Assembly (NCBI RefSeq): GCF_945285465.1
Contig: NZ_CALYQK010000001.1
Location: forward strand, 1 to 64,000
Direction: 5' to 3'
Length of the DNA stretch: 64,000 nucleotides
Source: an uncultured Bartonella sp.
Lineage (GTDB): Bacteria; Pseudomonadota; Alphaproteobacteria; Rhizobiales; Rhizobiaceae
This document shows positions 27,935 to 37,235 of this stretch, one piece after another (positions within the stretch are counted from its first letter, which is position 1; each line of letters begins with the position of its first letter). A program made the translations under genes and the position numbers. Below the pieces are notes generated by a model. That model saw only the letters and a list, made by a program, of their open reading frames with translations. It had not been told where the DNA came from and searched no databases.

Positions 27935-28553
27935 TACGGATGTTTTTCCTCAATTTTCTGATGTTAATGACAAAACAAAATGAGCGTTCTTTTTATTAAG
28001 CGTATTTGGCAATTTTAAGATGAGCTTACAACCATGCCAAAAACTTTTCTTCATTATAAAACGGAAAAAATAATATTTTCCAAACGAATAAGAAGCGCGT
28101 CTCTATAAAGTTACTTGTGTTCAAGGCAATATCGACTTAAAAGCATAATGTCTTGAGGGGCAGGATAACATGGTCAATAAACGATCGGTCAGCCGATTTT
28201 TTTTAAACCTTTTTCCGCCCAAAAAGTCTGCAAGCATGTAGTTCTTGGCATTATTGTGGCGTTATACCTTTAATGAATGGAGAAGAGGCTTGTAATAATT
28301 AAGTTTCGCTGGTTCGGTTAGCCGGGCTATTTTAAAAACGTTTTGCCGGAGACTCGCAGGATGATGAGTCAATCAAAACTGATGGTAAAAGTCATGATAA
28401 GAGCGGCATATGCAAGCGGGTATTTGCGCTCGAATTGTCAATCCCATTTGTTGGCAAAACTTCTTTTCATCGGCAGACAGTATCAAGTGTTGGTATGTTT
28501 TTGCAAGACCATTATTGGTAACTTCATACGTGTCGCCTTCAGGATTTTCTATA
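27935..28553. other. Divergent amiC-rne intergenic region with long rne leader
   Basis: About 620 bases without a supported gene. It must contain promoters for amiC (minus) and rne (plus); no convincing -35/-10 pair could be fixed. A terminator-like hairpin sits at 28184-28204 on the rne strand. RNase E is autoregulated through its own 5' leader in well-studied bacteria, so a long leader is expected here. A 63-codon minus-strand frame starting with TTG at 28564 is not called. Confidence 0.5.
28184..28204 (+). terminator. Terminator-like hairpin in the rne upstream region
   Basis: ATCGG (28184-28188), loop TCAG, CCGAT (28193-28197) and a run of eight T ending at 28204. It lies 350 bases before the rne start on the same strand. 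It could end a small RNA, attenuate a long rne transcript, or be inactive if rne starts downstream of it. The stem is short, only 5 bp. Confidence 0.5.
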
Positions 28554-31283
28554 ATGTCAAACAAAATGCTTATCGATGCCTCTCACCCGGAGGAAACTCG
28601 CGTTGTCGTCGTTCGCGGCAACCGCATTGAGGAATTCGACTTTGAATCGGAACATAAAAAACTTTTAAAAGGAAATATCTACTTGGCCCGCGTAACACGG
28701 GTCGAACCTTCCTTGCAGGCTGCTTTTGTCGAATATGGCGGAAACCGTCATGGTTTTCTTGCTTTTTCTGAAATTCACCCCGATTATTATCAAATACCTG
28801 TTGCCGATCGTCAGGCGCTGCTTGAAGAAGAAGCAAAAGCCGCATTTGATGAAGAAGACGAAACAGAGATTGATAAGAACGATAAAAATAAACAGTCCCG
28901 TAAAACCAAATCAGCCGAAACCGGCAATGAAAATGGAAGCACTTCTGCTCCTGATGATGACGACGCCGATGACGTTGACCTTTTAGGCGAAACCGGCGAC
29001 GAAAGTATTGAACTTGTTGGAGCAGAAGACGCGTTGGAGGAAGTTCCGATGCGCGAGCGCGCCCCGCGTCGTCAATATAAAATTCAGGAAGTAATTAAAC
29101 GCCGTCAAATTTTGCTGGTACAGGTTGTCAAAGAAGAGCGTGGTAATAAAGGTGCTGCGATGACAACGTATTTGTCTTTGGCGGGGCGTTATTCCGTGTT
29201 GATGCCCAACACGGCTCGTGGTGGTGGTATCTCGCGTAAAATAACCAATATTCAAGACCGTAAGCGTTTGAAAGAAATCGTAAAAGACCTGCAGGTTCCC
29301 AAAGGTATGGGGGTTATACTCAGAACGGCAGGTGCCAATCGTACAAAAGTAGAAATTAAACGTGATTATGAATATCTTATGCGGTTATGGGAAAATGTCC
29401 GCATTCTGACGCTTGAATCTGTTGCTCCCTGTCTTGTCTATGAAGAAGGAAGCCTTATCAAACGGTCAATTCGCGATCTCTATAATAAAGATATCAGTGA
29501 AATTCTTGTTTCCGGCGAACAAGGATACCGTGAAGCCAAAGATTTTATGCGCATGCTGATGCCCAGCCACGCCAAAGTTGTGCAACCTTATCGCGATCCT
29601 TTGCCTATTTTTGCACACAACGGTATCGAAGCCCAACTCGACGGCATGTTGCAACCCGAAGTTACATTAAAGTCCGGCGGATATCTGGTTATCAATCAGA
29701 CTGAAGCGCTTGTGGCTATAGATGTCAATTCCGGACGCTCTACAAAAGAACATTCGATTGAAGAAACTGCCTTCCAGACAAATCTGGAAGCAGCCGAAGA
29801 AGTTGCCCGACAATTACGTCTGCGGGATCTAGCAGGTCTTGTAGTCATTGATTTCATTGACATGGAAGAAAAGAGAAACAACCGGCTTGTCGAAAAAAAG
29901 CTCAAAGAGTGTTTGAAAGATGATCGCGCACGCATACAGGTCGGCCGTATCTCGCATTTCGGTCTCATGGAGATGAGCCGACAACGTATTCGCGCTTCGG
30001 TTCTTGAAAGCACGATGCAACCTTGCCCACACTGCAATGGAATAGGTTATATACGTTCAGACCTGTCATTGGCTCTTCATGTTATCCGTTCCATTGAAGA
30101 ATATTTGCTGCGCAATCCACATTTCAATATTATTGTTCGCACCTCCGTTGCTACAGCTCTTTATGTCCTCAACCATAAACGGCGTGCTTTGGACGATCTC
30201 GAACATCGTTTTGGTCTTACCATCAATATTGAAGCTGATGATGAAGTTGGTGCGCAAAATATCGCAATTTATAAAAGTACTCCTGCCGAGGGTACTCCTG
30301 CTGCGACACCGCAAATTCCAATCGTCGAAGATATTACTGACGACGATATTGCCGAAGAAGACGAAAGCATCGAAGAAAAAGACGACAACAACGGCGAAAC
30401 GAACCAAAGGCGTAAACGACGTAAACGTGGCAAGTTCAATGATCGCACGGACGACAAAGTGCTACGTGCCAGCACAGAAGACGATGTACGATCCGAGGAT
30501 GATAATAAACGCAGAAGGCGGCGTGGTCGGCGTGGCGGTCGGCGCTATCGTGATGGTGATTTTGAACGTCGTAGAATACCTTATGCCGAACCGGTTGGTG
30601 AATTTGCCGAAAAAGCTCTTGCCGAAGTGATTGCAGCAAGGCGCAAACGTCGCGTTCCCGCGGCCGAACCTGTTGGTTTTGACGCAAATGAACCTATTGT
30701 CATACCTGTCGAGAAAAATGAAATCATTATAGCAGACGTTCCGCTCAACGAACAAAAAAGCGAACCTGCCGCGGCAAGGACTGTAACAAAACGTGTAAAG
30801 CGCACGAAAAAGACATCAGCAAAAACCGAAAATATGGTCTCTGAAGTTAATGGCGAGGCAAAGGCGGAAAATGATGTTTTATCCGAACAGCCAAAGCCCG
30901 TTCACAACCGCAAACGTAAAACCGAGGACAAAGAAAAAATGGCGGCCGAGCCTGTTGGGGATGACATTTCTTCTGATGCGCCAAGTCCAACGGAAGCGCC
31001 TGCAGCGCTGGACGTGGTCGAAAAACCGGCGAAAAAAGTTGCAAAGCGTTCACGAAAAACGAAAGCGGTACAAAATTCAGCTGAAAAAGCTGATATCGAT
31101 GTCGAATCCCAAGCAATCAAACCGGAAAAAACTGCTGCACGCAAAAACGCCCGTACCAAGCGCAAAGCTGATATTGAGGAAGACGCGGCTTCCTCCGAAC
31201 CTGTGATAACGTCATCTTCAGGACAAGAAGAAAACGATAAACCAAAGCGCGTCGGCTGGTGGCAAAGAAAAGGTTTTTTCTGA
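28554..31283 (+). CDS. rne: Ribonuclease E
   Basis: RNase E is the main endonuclease for mRNA turnover and rRNA and tRNA processing, and the scaffold of the degradosome. Of 909 residues, the N terminus (MLIDASHPEETRVVVV) is followed by an S1 domain split by a long acidic insertion (about residues 90-160), typical of alphaproteobacteria. Then come the DNase I-like catalytic core (VAIDVNSGR and LVVIDFIDM carry the metal-binding acids) and the Zn-link CPHCNG. The last 350 residues are disordered, alternating acidic and Arg/Lys-rich blocks, and contain three AEPVG motifs. The start at 28554 was chosen by family N terminus and an upstream AGGA; the open frame extends 48 codons further upstream. 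Confidence 0.96.
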   Translation: MSNKMLIDASHPEETRVVVVRGNRIEEFDFESEHKKLLKGNIYLARVTRVEPSLQAAFVEYGGNRHGFLAFSEIHPDYYQIPVADRQALLEEEAKAAFDEEDETEIDKNDKNKQSRKTKSAETGNENGSTSAPDDDDADDVDLLGETGDESIELVGAEDALEEVPMRERAPRRQYKIQEVIKRRQILLVQVVKEERGNKGAAMTTYLSLAGRYSVLMPNTARGGGISRKITNIQDRKRLKEIVKDLQVPKGMGVILRTAGANRTKVEIKRDYEYLMRLWENVRILTLESVAPCLVYEEGSLIKRSIRDLYNKDISEILVSGEQGYREAKDFMRMLMPSHAKVVQPYRDPLPIFAHNGIEAQLDGMLQPEVTLKSGGYLVINQTEALVAIDVNSGRSTKEHSIEETAFQTNLEAAEEVARQLRLRDLAGLVVIDFIDMEEKRNNRLVEKKLKECLKDDRARIQVGRISHFGLMEMSRQRIRASVLESTMQPCPHCNGIGYIRSDLSLALHVIRSIEEYLLRNPHFNIIVRTSVATALYVLNHKRRALDDLEHRFGLTINIEADDEVGAQNIAIYKSTPAEGTPAATPQIPIVEDITDDDIAEEDESIEEKDDNNGETNQRRKRRKRGKFNDRTDDKVLRASTEDDVRSEDDNKRRRRRGRRGGRRYRDGDFERRRIPYAEPVGEFAEKALAEVIAARRKRRVPAAEPVGFDANEPIVIPVEKNEIIIADVPLNEQKSEPAAARTVTKRVKRTKKTSAKTENMVSEVNGEAKAENDVLSEQPKPVHNRKRKTEDKEKMAAEPVGDDISSDAPSPTEAPAALDVVEKPAKKVAKRSRKTKAVQNSAEKADIDVESQAIKPEKTAARKNARTKRKADIEEDAASSEPVITSSSGQEENDKPKRVGWWQRKGFF

Positions 31284-31329
31284 CACGATTTTTATAGTCA
31301 TCGAAAAATCAGCGTAATTTACAGAAAAC

Positions 31330-31371
31330 CCCGCAGCCAAATCAAATTGATGAATGCTGCGGGATTTTTTT
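31330..31371 (+). terminator. Intrinsic terminator of rne
   Basis: CCCGCAGC (31330-31337) pairs with GCTGCGGG (31356-31363) across an 18-base loop, followed by A and seven T. It lies 47 bases after the rne stop. Confidence 0.88.
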
Positions 31372-31799
31372 GTTTGCCTTCAAGCAAGATCCGACACAAA
31401 AACCATGTGTTCAAGTTAGCCACGATGCGTTCACCACCTTTGCAGCATGATGACAGCTGGCATCCAGTTTTCATTTTTTTGGAATGAGTGGACAAACAAG
31501 CAAACCAAAGGCAAAGCGTTGGTGCCAGAACATTTGAGCGGTTTGTTTTAACCGATTTTAAAAGGCTTATGAACGACGGCCGGCATTTACCGCAATTTTT
31601 GCTGATTGAGCAATCTTTTGTGTTTATGCTTGAACTTAGTAACTTTGAAACGACTGTTTGCTGAAGATTGAAACGGGCTAATGAAAGCTTTCAACGAAAC
31701 TTTATACGCTTTCTTCCTAATTTAGCGGATACGTTCCGCACATCAGATCCATCAGTAATCTCTTATTCCGAAATAAAGATAGAAACAAAACAAGAAAAA
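31372..31799. other. Intergenic region between rne and tRNA-Arg
   Basis: About 430 bases downstream of the rne terminator. No open frame with a start signal, no further hairpin with a T-tract and no repeat was recognised. Confidence 0.4.
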
Positions 31800-31876
<77 letters not shown>

Positions 31877-31909
31877 ACACTATGTTTATCTGGACCCAGA
31901 CAGTTTATA

Positions 31910-32215
31910 TCAGTGTGTCCAAGGAATTTCGCGATTGCTGCGAAAATTATCGGAATATGAAACCTTTTGACGCGTTGCTAAGTGCGGCTCTTCAACTTCA
32001 TATGCTATGCCGTTTTTTGTCGCGAATGCAATTGCCTCTTCTTGTGTATCAAATGTCATATTAATCTGACTTTTCATATCACACGACGATGTATAGCCCA
32101 TTAATGGATCAATCATCTTCGCTTCACTCGGCTCATATTGAAGAACCCAAAACCCAGTATTCGCTTTACCGGACTGCATGGCTGTTTTAGCCGGGCTGAA
32201 AATTCGAGCTACCAT
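31910..32215 (-). CDS. NDUFS4-like accessory subunit of respiratory complex I (ETC complex I subunit)
   Basis: A 101-residue soluble protein matching the alphaproteobacterial homologues of mitochondrial NDUFS4 (the 18-kDa accessory subunit of NADH dehydrogenase), which sits on the peripheral arm. Family features are ARIFSPAKTAMQSGKA at the start, the WVLQYEP strand, PLMGYTSS, the FDTQEEAIAFA helix and a YSDNF near the C terminus. AAAGGA precedes the ATG. It lies between tRNA-Arg and tRNA-Pro on the same strand, away from any nuo cluster, as is usual for this gene. Confidence 0.9.
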   Translation of the reverse strand: MVARIFSPAKTAMQSGKANTGFWVLQYEPSEAKMIDPLMGYTSSCDMKSQINMTFDTQEEAIAFATKNGIAYEVEEPHLATRQKVSYSDNFRSNREIPWTH

Positions 32216-32302
32216 GGTTTTTCCTTTCGGATCATGCTGTGGCGAAATTATGCATCATTACGACCACTTTGTCGCATCATCTTTTTTTGTCAAGCAATGC
32301 CA

Positions 32303-32379
32303 TGGTCGGAGCGATAGGATTCGAACCTACGACCCCCTGATCCCAAATCAGGTGCGCTACCAGACTGCGCTACGCTCCG
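32303..32379 (-). tRNA. tRNA-Pro (anticodon TGG)
   Basis: Minus-strand cloverleaf: CGGAGCG pairs with CGCTCCG, the D-arm has GCGCAGTCTGGTAGCGC, and the anticodon stem is CCTGA/TCAGG with loop TTTGGGA (anticodon TGG, reads CCA). The T-arm contains GGTTCGAATCC. Discriminator A and an encoded CCA end at 32303. Confidence 0.96.
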
Positions 32380-32535
32380 ACATAATTTATGTTCGACGCA
32401 CATTCCCTAAATTTTTCCGACAAGAAGTGCAAGCGTAAATCGTAATTTTTCTGCCGAATACGACAAATTTCTTCATTTGCTAACTTTTCCAAAACATTTT
32501 GGCGCCAAAATACCGGCGTCGAGAAAGGTTTGGTT

Positions 32536-33171
32536 ATGACAAAAAAACAAACAAAGCCAAAGCAGATAACGCGCAGGTCGACTAAAAAGACCAATTCTCA
32601 CCTGAGTTATCTCATGCTGTCAGGATTGGTATTGCTGGCCGGTTTTGGCTGGTATCATAACACATTTGAAAGCAATAACTTCACATCACCACAAAAAAAA
32701 TATAATGTCGAAATTGCCGGAGCGTCGACAAAAAGCGCCATTTCAGCCAAAAAAGAATCAACAATCAATATTGGCAATATTATCGCAAAGCCACCTGTCC
32801 CCGACAATCTAGTGTCAAATAGCGCAGCGGCGAATTTAACAGGTCCAAAAAAACTGCCCTCTCCTGTTCCTTATAAACACGACATGCAACTACCGCCACC
32901 GGCAAAATTTGCGGTCAACAATGCAGCCAATAGAATTTTTGCCAAGGCCCCCACCGCGATTTATGCAAAACCTGATTCGCGCTCCAAATTGATCGCGCAG
33001 GTAAAAGCCGGGCAAGAAATGCGTTCCTATGACAAAAGTGCCGGTTGGCATCGCGTTGTAGTTCCGTCAACCGCAATTATTGGTTGGGCCAATGAAAAGG
33101 ATCTGAGCGAAAAAACACCAAACATCGCCAACCGAATTGATCATTCACTGACCGGAGCTATAGTTCCATGA
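32536..33171 (+). CDS. Membrane-anchored protein with C-terminal bacterial SH3 domain
   Basis: A 211-residue protein with a very basic cytoplasmic N terminus (TKKQTKPKQITRRSTKK), one membrane segment (about 24-42, LMLSGLVLLAGFGWY) and a linker rich in Ser, Pro and Lys. A periplasmic SH3b-type domain follows (about 135-195; IYAKPDSRSKLIAQV, AGWHRVVVP, IIGWANEKDL). Such domains often bind peptidoglycan, so a cell-wall role is likely but unproven. The start at ATG 32536 follows GAGAAAGG; a TTG two codons earlier is disregarded. It is convergent with hdaA. Confidence 0.8.
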   Translation: MTKKQTKPKQITRRSTKKTNSHLSYLMLSGLVLLAGFGWYHNTFESNNFTSPQKKYNVEIAGASTKSAISAKKESTINIGNIIAKPPVPDNLVSNSAAANLTGPKKLPSPVPYKHDMQLPPPAKFAVNNAANRIFAKAPTAIYAKPDSRSKLIAQVKAGQEMRSYDKSAGWHRVVVPSTAIIGWANEKDLSEKTPNIANRIDHSLTGAIVP

Positions 33172-33183
33172 CTGTCTGACAAC

Positions 33184-33870
33184 TTAACATTGCATATTGA
33201 TAGCTTCGGATACGAGCGCTTTAGTGATCCTACTTTTTCTCTGCAATGCTAATCTATCAATTGAAGCGACGAGTTTGCCTAGTGCAAACAGTGACCGTTC
33301 ACAGCGGGTTACCAAATAATCTATCACTCCAGGATCGACTGTTATTTGCCGATCGGCAAACAGTTTAAAAGCAACTGTGGTGAGCAACTCGTCATCGGGC
33401 TGTTCGATTGTTGCAAGTGTAACAGATTTAAGGCGACTTTTAAGATCGTCAAGTTTGACATGCCAGTTGACCGGTTCTGCCTTCGAGGTCAAAAGAAGAG
33501 TTGTTTTGCTGGCAATAAGATGGGTCTGTCTTATCGAATTGATGAGATGGAAAAAAGCTGTTTCATCCAATGAAACCGTATCGATATCTTCAATAAGAAT
33601 TGGTTTTGCCTTTGTTGCCGTAACAATTGCATTACCGAGTTTATCCGGTTGAAAGCGCGATGCGTTGGCAAGTTCTGCCCAAACACTGGCAAAATGTGTT
33701 TTTCCCGATCCTTTAGGTCCAACTAGAACGGCAATCGGCATCGGCCAGTTTGGCCAATGTTCGATCAATTCGTAAGCCGACATATTGCTTTTTGTCACAA
33801 CAAGGTCATCGGAATAGAATTCGGTTGAATGTGAAAGCGAGAGCGGTAATTGCTCCAACCTAGTTTTCAT
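33184..33870 (-). CDS. hdaA: DnaA-related regulator of replication initiation (HdaA/Hda type)
   Basis: Hda/HdaA works with the beta clamp to stimulate ATP hydrolysis by DnaA (RIDA), which prevents re-initiation. The 228 residues are a DnaA-like AAA+ module without the DNA-binding domain: the QLPLSLSHS N terminus contains the clamp-binding QLPL motif, Walker A is GPKGSGKTHFA (from G51), and the Walker B region is PILIEDIDTV. The sensor and lid segments follow. The start overlaps the stop of the AI-2E-family permease by four bases (ATGA), so the two are co-translated, an order seen in many Rhizobiales. Confidence 0.9.
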   Translation of the reverse strand: MKTRLEQLPLSLSHSTEFYSDDLVVTKSNMSAYELIEHWPNWPMPIAVLVGPKGSGKTHFASVWAELANASRFQPDKLGNAIVTATKAKPILIEDIDTVSLDETAFFHLINSIRQTHLIASKTTLLLTSKAEPVNWHVKLDDLKSRLKSVTLATIEQPDDELLTTVAFKLFADRQITVDPGVIDYLVTRCERSLFALGKLVASIDRLALQRKSRITKALVSEAINMQC

Positions 33871-35078
33871 GCTTGTTCTCCGTCACTCCCGCTCGGTGAA
33901 TAAAGCGGTGACTTTAAATAAGTATGAAGGGCAAACCGAACAAGAACACCGACTGCCGCTGCGGCAGGAACCGCAATCAACATGCCGGTAAAACCAAAAA
34001 GCGAACCAAAAGCAAAAAGCGCAAACATCAACCATACCGGATGAAGACCAACCGATTGTCCAACGAGCTTTGGCTGAAGAATATAACCTTCGATAAATTG
34101 TCCGATAAAAAATACACACATAACCACAATAATACGTTGCCATTGATCGGGATAAAATTGCACCCATGCAACTCCTACGGAAAGGAAAAAGCCCGTCATC
34201 GAGCCGACATAAGGGATAAAACTGATAAGACCAACAAAAAGTCCAATCAAAAGCCCGAAATTCAGCCCTGCAACGGTTAGCCCCGCCGCATAATACACAC
34301 CGAGCACCAGACAAACGGTTGTTTGGCCACGAATAAACCCCGCAACAGCACGGTCCATTTCATGAAAAATGCCGCGCACTGTTTCAAGGTGATTGCGCGG
34401 AATCCACGAATCAATGGTTGTTATCATGCGTTCCCAGTCAAGAAGCATATAAAAGGCGACAACCGGGGCTACGACAAACAGGCTAACAAGATTAACCAGC
34501 GATTTACCCGAATCCAAAACCGAATTGAGCACAGATTTGATGAGATTTGAACTTTGCCCTAGCAAAGCCTGAATATTTGACTGAATTTCGGATGAATCAC
34601 TTCCAATATATTTTTTAATCCATTCAAAACTATGGTTGGCAAAAAAAGCTTGTATGCGATTGACATAGACTGGCATACCATCACGAATAAATTGTTGTAA
34701 CTGCGAAGAGACAACCGGAATAAGGATGGTCAGCGCAATGACAAGAATGAGCACAATGGCTATCGTAATAAGCACCGTGCCCCACATTCGGGAAATTCCT
34801 ATTTTTTCAAGCAGTTCGACGACCGGATTAAGAAAATAGGCAAGCACAATTCCGGCGACAAATGGCAATAGGACCGAACTGAATACAAACATAAAAATAA
34901 CGAAAAACAGCAGCGTACCCAACCAGAAAACGGCCTGTTTTTTGACATTGCCACTAAAAGCAACATTGGCGTAGGCAGGAACATAAGCCGGCTTTTTTGC
35001 ACGCTTGATTTTTAGACTGTCTTTGGTGTTTCGCGCCCGATGCCTGTCTACGGCGTCATCAAAATCTTTATTGCTCAT
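33867..35078 (-). CDS. AI-2E family transporter (PerM-like membrane protein)
   Basis: A 403-residue polytopic inner-membrane protein of the AI-2E exporter/PerM family. The family name comes from an autoinducer-2 exporter, but most members have other or unknown substrates (for example Na/H exchange), so the function here is open. About eight hydrophobic segments are seen, in a group near residues 45-125 and another from about 205 to 385. The large hydrophilic loop between them (about 120-205) is typical, as are the conserved IPYVGSMTGF and QFIEGYILQPKLVGQSVGLHP motifs. It is divergent from purM and translationally coupled to hdaA. Confidence 0.88.
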   Translation of the reverse strand: MSNKDFDDAVDRHRARNTKDSLKIKRAKKPAYVPAYANVAFSGNVKKQAVFWLGTLLFFVIFMFVFSSVLLPFVAGIVLAYFLNPVVELLEKIGISRMWGTVLITIAIVLILVIALTILIPVVSSQLQQFIRDGMPVYVNRIQAFFANHSFEWIKKYIGSDSSEIQSNIQALLGQSSNLIKSVLNSVLDSGKSLVNLVSLFVVAPVVAFYMLLDWERMITTIDSWIPRNHLETVRGIFHEMDRAVAGFIRGQTTVCLVLGVYYAAGLTVAGLNFGLLIGLFVGLISFIPYVGSMTGFFLSVGVAWVQFYPDQWQRIIVVMCVFFIGQFIEGYILQPKLVGQSVGLHPVWLMFALFAFGSLFGFTGMLIAVPAAAAVGVLVRFALHTYLKSPLYSPSGSDGEQA

Positions 35079-35264
35079 AGATATCCAAGTAGCTTTTTAT
35101 TTTAACAGATATGCCGCTTCCCACAACAACGTCAAGAAACATTCGTTTGTATCCTCCTTATTAGTTCGTTTATATCATCTTTTTTTGGTTGAAAAAACTT
35201 GCGGGTAGACTAAGACAATGCCATTGCTTTTCTGTCTTTAAGATTTTAATCGAGGATAAATCAA

Positions 35265-36338
35265 ATGGATAAACCGTCCTCTTCCCTAAAAAATCTATCC
35301 TATGCCGATGCGGGTGTCGATATTGATGCCGGCAATCTCATGGTGGAAAAGATCAAGCCGTTTGTGCGCTCGACTCGCCGCCCCGGCTCTGATACGGAAA
35401 TCGGTGGGTTTGGCGGATTATTCGATTTAAAGGCAGCGGGCTTCAAGGATCCCGTTTTGGTTGCGGCCAATGACGGTGTTGGAACAAAACTTAAAATTGC
35501 AATTGAAACCGGTATTCACGACACTGTCGGAATTGACCTTGTTGCCATGTGTGTCAACGATCTTGTCGTGCAAGGTGCTGAACCTTTATTTTTTCTTGAT
35601 TACTTCGCAACCGGAAAACTTGATCCTAAGCAAGGTGCCGCTGTTGTTAGCGGCATTGCCGAAGGTTGCCGCCAAGCCGGCGCTGCGCTCATTGGCGGCG
35701 AAACAGCTGAAATGCCGGGTATGTATGGCAACGGCGATTATGATTTGGCCGGATTTGCTGTCGGTGCGGCAGAGCGAGGAACATTGCTTCCGGCAAATAA
35801 TATCAATGCTGGCGATGTTGTTTTGGGGCTTGGCTCAACTGGTGTCCACTCCAACGGTTTTTCGCTTGTGCGTCGTATTGTAAAAGAAAGTGGCCTTGGC
35901 TGGCATGATCCGGCACCTTTTGACAACAAAACATCACTTGCTAAAGCCCTGCTAACACCAACACGAATCTATGTGAGTTCACTTCTTTCCGCAATAAAAC
36001 ATCAAAGTGGCATAAAAGCTTTAGCCCACATTACCGGCGGCGGGTTTACCGAAAATATCCCTCGTGTCTTGCCGAATGATCTTTCTGTTGAGTTGAATCT
36101 TGAGCAAATTCACCTACCTGCAGTCTTTTCCTGGCTGGCAAAGCAAGGCAATATCTGCGAAAATGAAATGTTGCGGACGTTCAATTGCGGCATTGGAATG
36201 GTCGTTATCGTCGATGCACAAATGAATGGCCAGATTTCGTCAGCTCTCGAAAACGAGGGGGAAAAAGTTGTGCAGTTTGGCAGACTCGTTCCCCGACAGG
36301 AAAAAGGTGTTATTTATAAGGGGCACCTCAAACTATGA
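35265..36338 (+). CDS. purM: Phosphoribosylformylglycinamidine cyclo-ligase (AIR synthetase)
   Basis: PurM closes FGAM to AIR with ATP, the fifth step of purine synthesis. The 357 residues show the family glycine-rich ATP site ([12 protein letters not shown]), [23 protein letters not shown], and the conserved [13 protein letters not shown] near the C terminus. CGAGGATAAATC precedes the start ATG. It overlaps purN by four bases (ATGA), giving a purMN operon. The other pur genes are in separate groups at 49.9 kb (purB) and 52.5-56.9 kb. Confidence 0.97.
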   Translation: MDKPSSSLKNLSYADAGVDIDAGNLMVEKIKPFVRSTRRPGSDTEIGGFGGLFDLKAAGFKDPVLVAANDGVGTKLKIAIETGIHDTVGIDLVAMCVNDLVVQGAEPLFFLDYFATGKLDPKQGAAVVSGIAEGCRQAGAALIGGETAEMPGMYGNGDYDLAGFAVGAAERGTLLPANNINAGDVVLGLGSTGVHSNGFSLVRRIVKESGLGWHDPAPFDNKTSLAKALLTPTRIYVSSLLSAIKHQSGIKALAHITGGGFTENIPRVLPNDLSVELNLEQIHLPAVFSWLAKQGNICENEMLRTFNCGIGMVVIVDAQMNGQISSALENEGEKVVQFGRLVPRQEKGVIYKGHLKL

Positions 36339-36949
36339 AAAAAAAAGTTGTCATACTTATTTCGGGAAGCGGTACGAATATGGTTTCGCTTATCGAGGCG
36401 ACAAGACAGGAAAGCTATCCGGCCGAAATCGTTGCCGTTGTCAGCGATAATCCGCACGCCTCCGGAATTGATAAAGCCAAGGCTCTTGGCATCGCATCCT
36501 ATATTATTGATCGCAAAAATTTTATTGACAAACAGGCTTTTGAAACAGCCTTGTTGGAACAGATTGATGCCTGTTGTGCCGACATCGTTTGCCTTGCCGG
36601 TTTTATGCGACTTATTTCGCAACACATTATCGCGCCATATAATGGGCGTATCCTCAACATCCACCCTGCCCTGCTTCCTCTTTTTAAAGGACTACATACC
36701 CATCAACGGGCTATAGATGCCGGTGTTAAAATTAGCGGATGCACTGTTCATCTTGTAACCGAAGGTATGGATGAGGGAACCATTCTCGGTCAGGCAGCAG
36801 TGCCTGTTCTCGATAATGATACACCGGAAATGCTGGGTGAGCGCGTCTTGCTCGTTGAACATCAACTTTATCCCGCGACACTTCGCAGATTTATCGAAGG
36901 TAGACGTGAAGAAGAAGAAAACCCCGGCCAGAAAATTATCTCATTCTAG
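36335..36949 (+). CDS. purN: Phosphoribosylglycinamide formyltransferase (10-formyl-THF dependent)
   Basis: PurN transfers a formyl group from 10-formyltetrahydrofolate to GAR, step three of purine synthesis. In the 204 residues the N-terminal loop [12 protein letters not shown] binds the phosphate. The active-site asparagine and histidine lie in [15 protein letters not shown], and the catalytic aspartate is in [13 protein letters not shown]. The start ATG overlaps the purM stop, so no separate Shine-Dalgarno is needed. It is of normal length with no defects. Confidence 0.96.
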   Translation: MKKKVVILISGSGTNMVSLIEATRQESYPAEIVAVVSDNPHASGIDKAKALGIASYIIDRKNFIDKQAFETALLEQIDACCADIVCLAGFMRLISQHIIAPYNGRILNIHPALLPLFKGLHTHQRAIDAGVKISGCTVHLVTEGMDEGTILGQAAVPVLDNDTPEMLGERVLLVEHQLYPATLRRFIEGRREEEENPGQKIISF

Positions 36950-37235
36950 TGATTTGTTGTTCAAATATCTTCTATAAAACTGTTTTCATCCGATTTTATC
37001 GAGCTGGTGGATCTTGGCATTTCCATGTCAAAATCTCAAGAACACTCTTCTATCAAAGTGTTATATCTTTTCCAGCAACGCCTCAACACCGGCGTTTTGC
37101 AATCTCCTAGAATATTTGTTGAGCGTTTCACGCGACAAAACTGATCGCAAGATGGTTATGTGCGTTTTCCTCTTCACAACTTGTCAACCAATTATCCGCA
37201 TAATCGCCCGAAAACTGTTACGGGATTTTTGTATT

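Noticed and set aside
28373..28564. 63-codon minus-strand frame antisense to the rne leader
   Set aside because: It has only a TTG start that lies inside the rne coding start, and no Shine-Dalgarno. The translated sequence looks fairly protein-like, so it is noted here, but evidence is insufficient.
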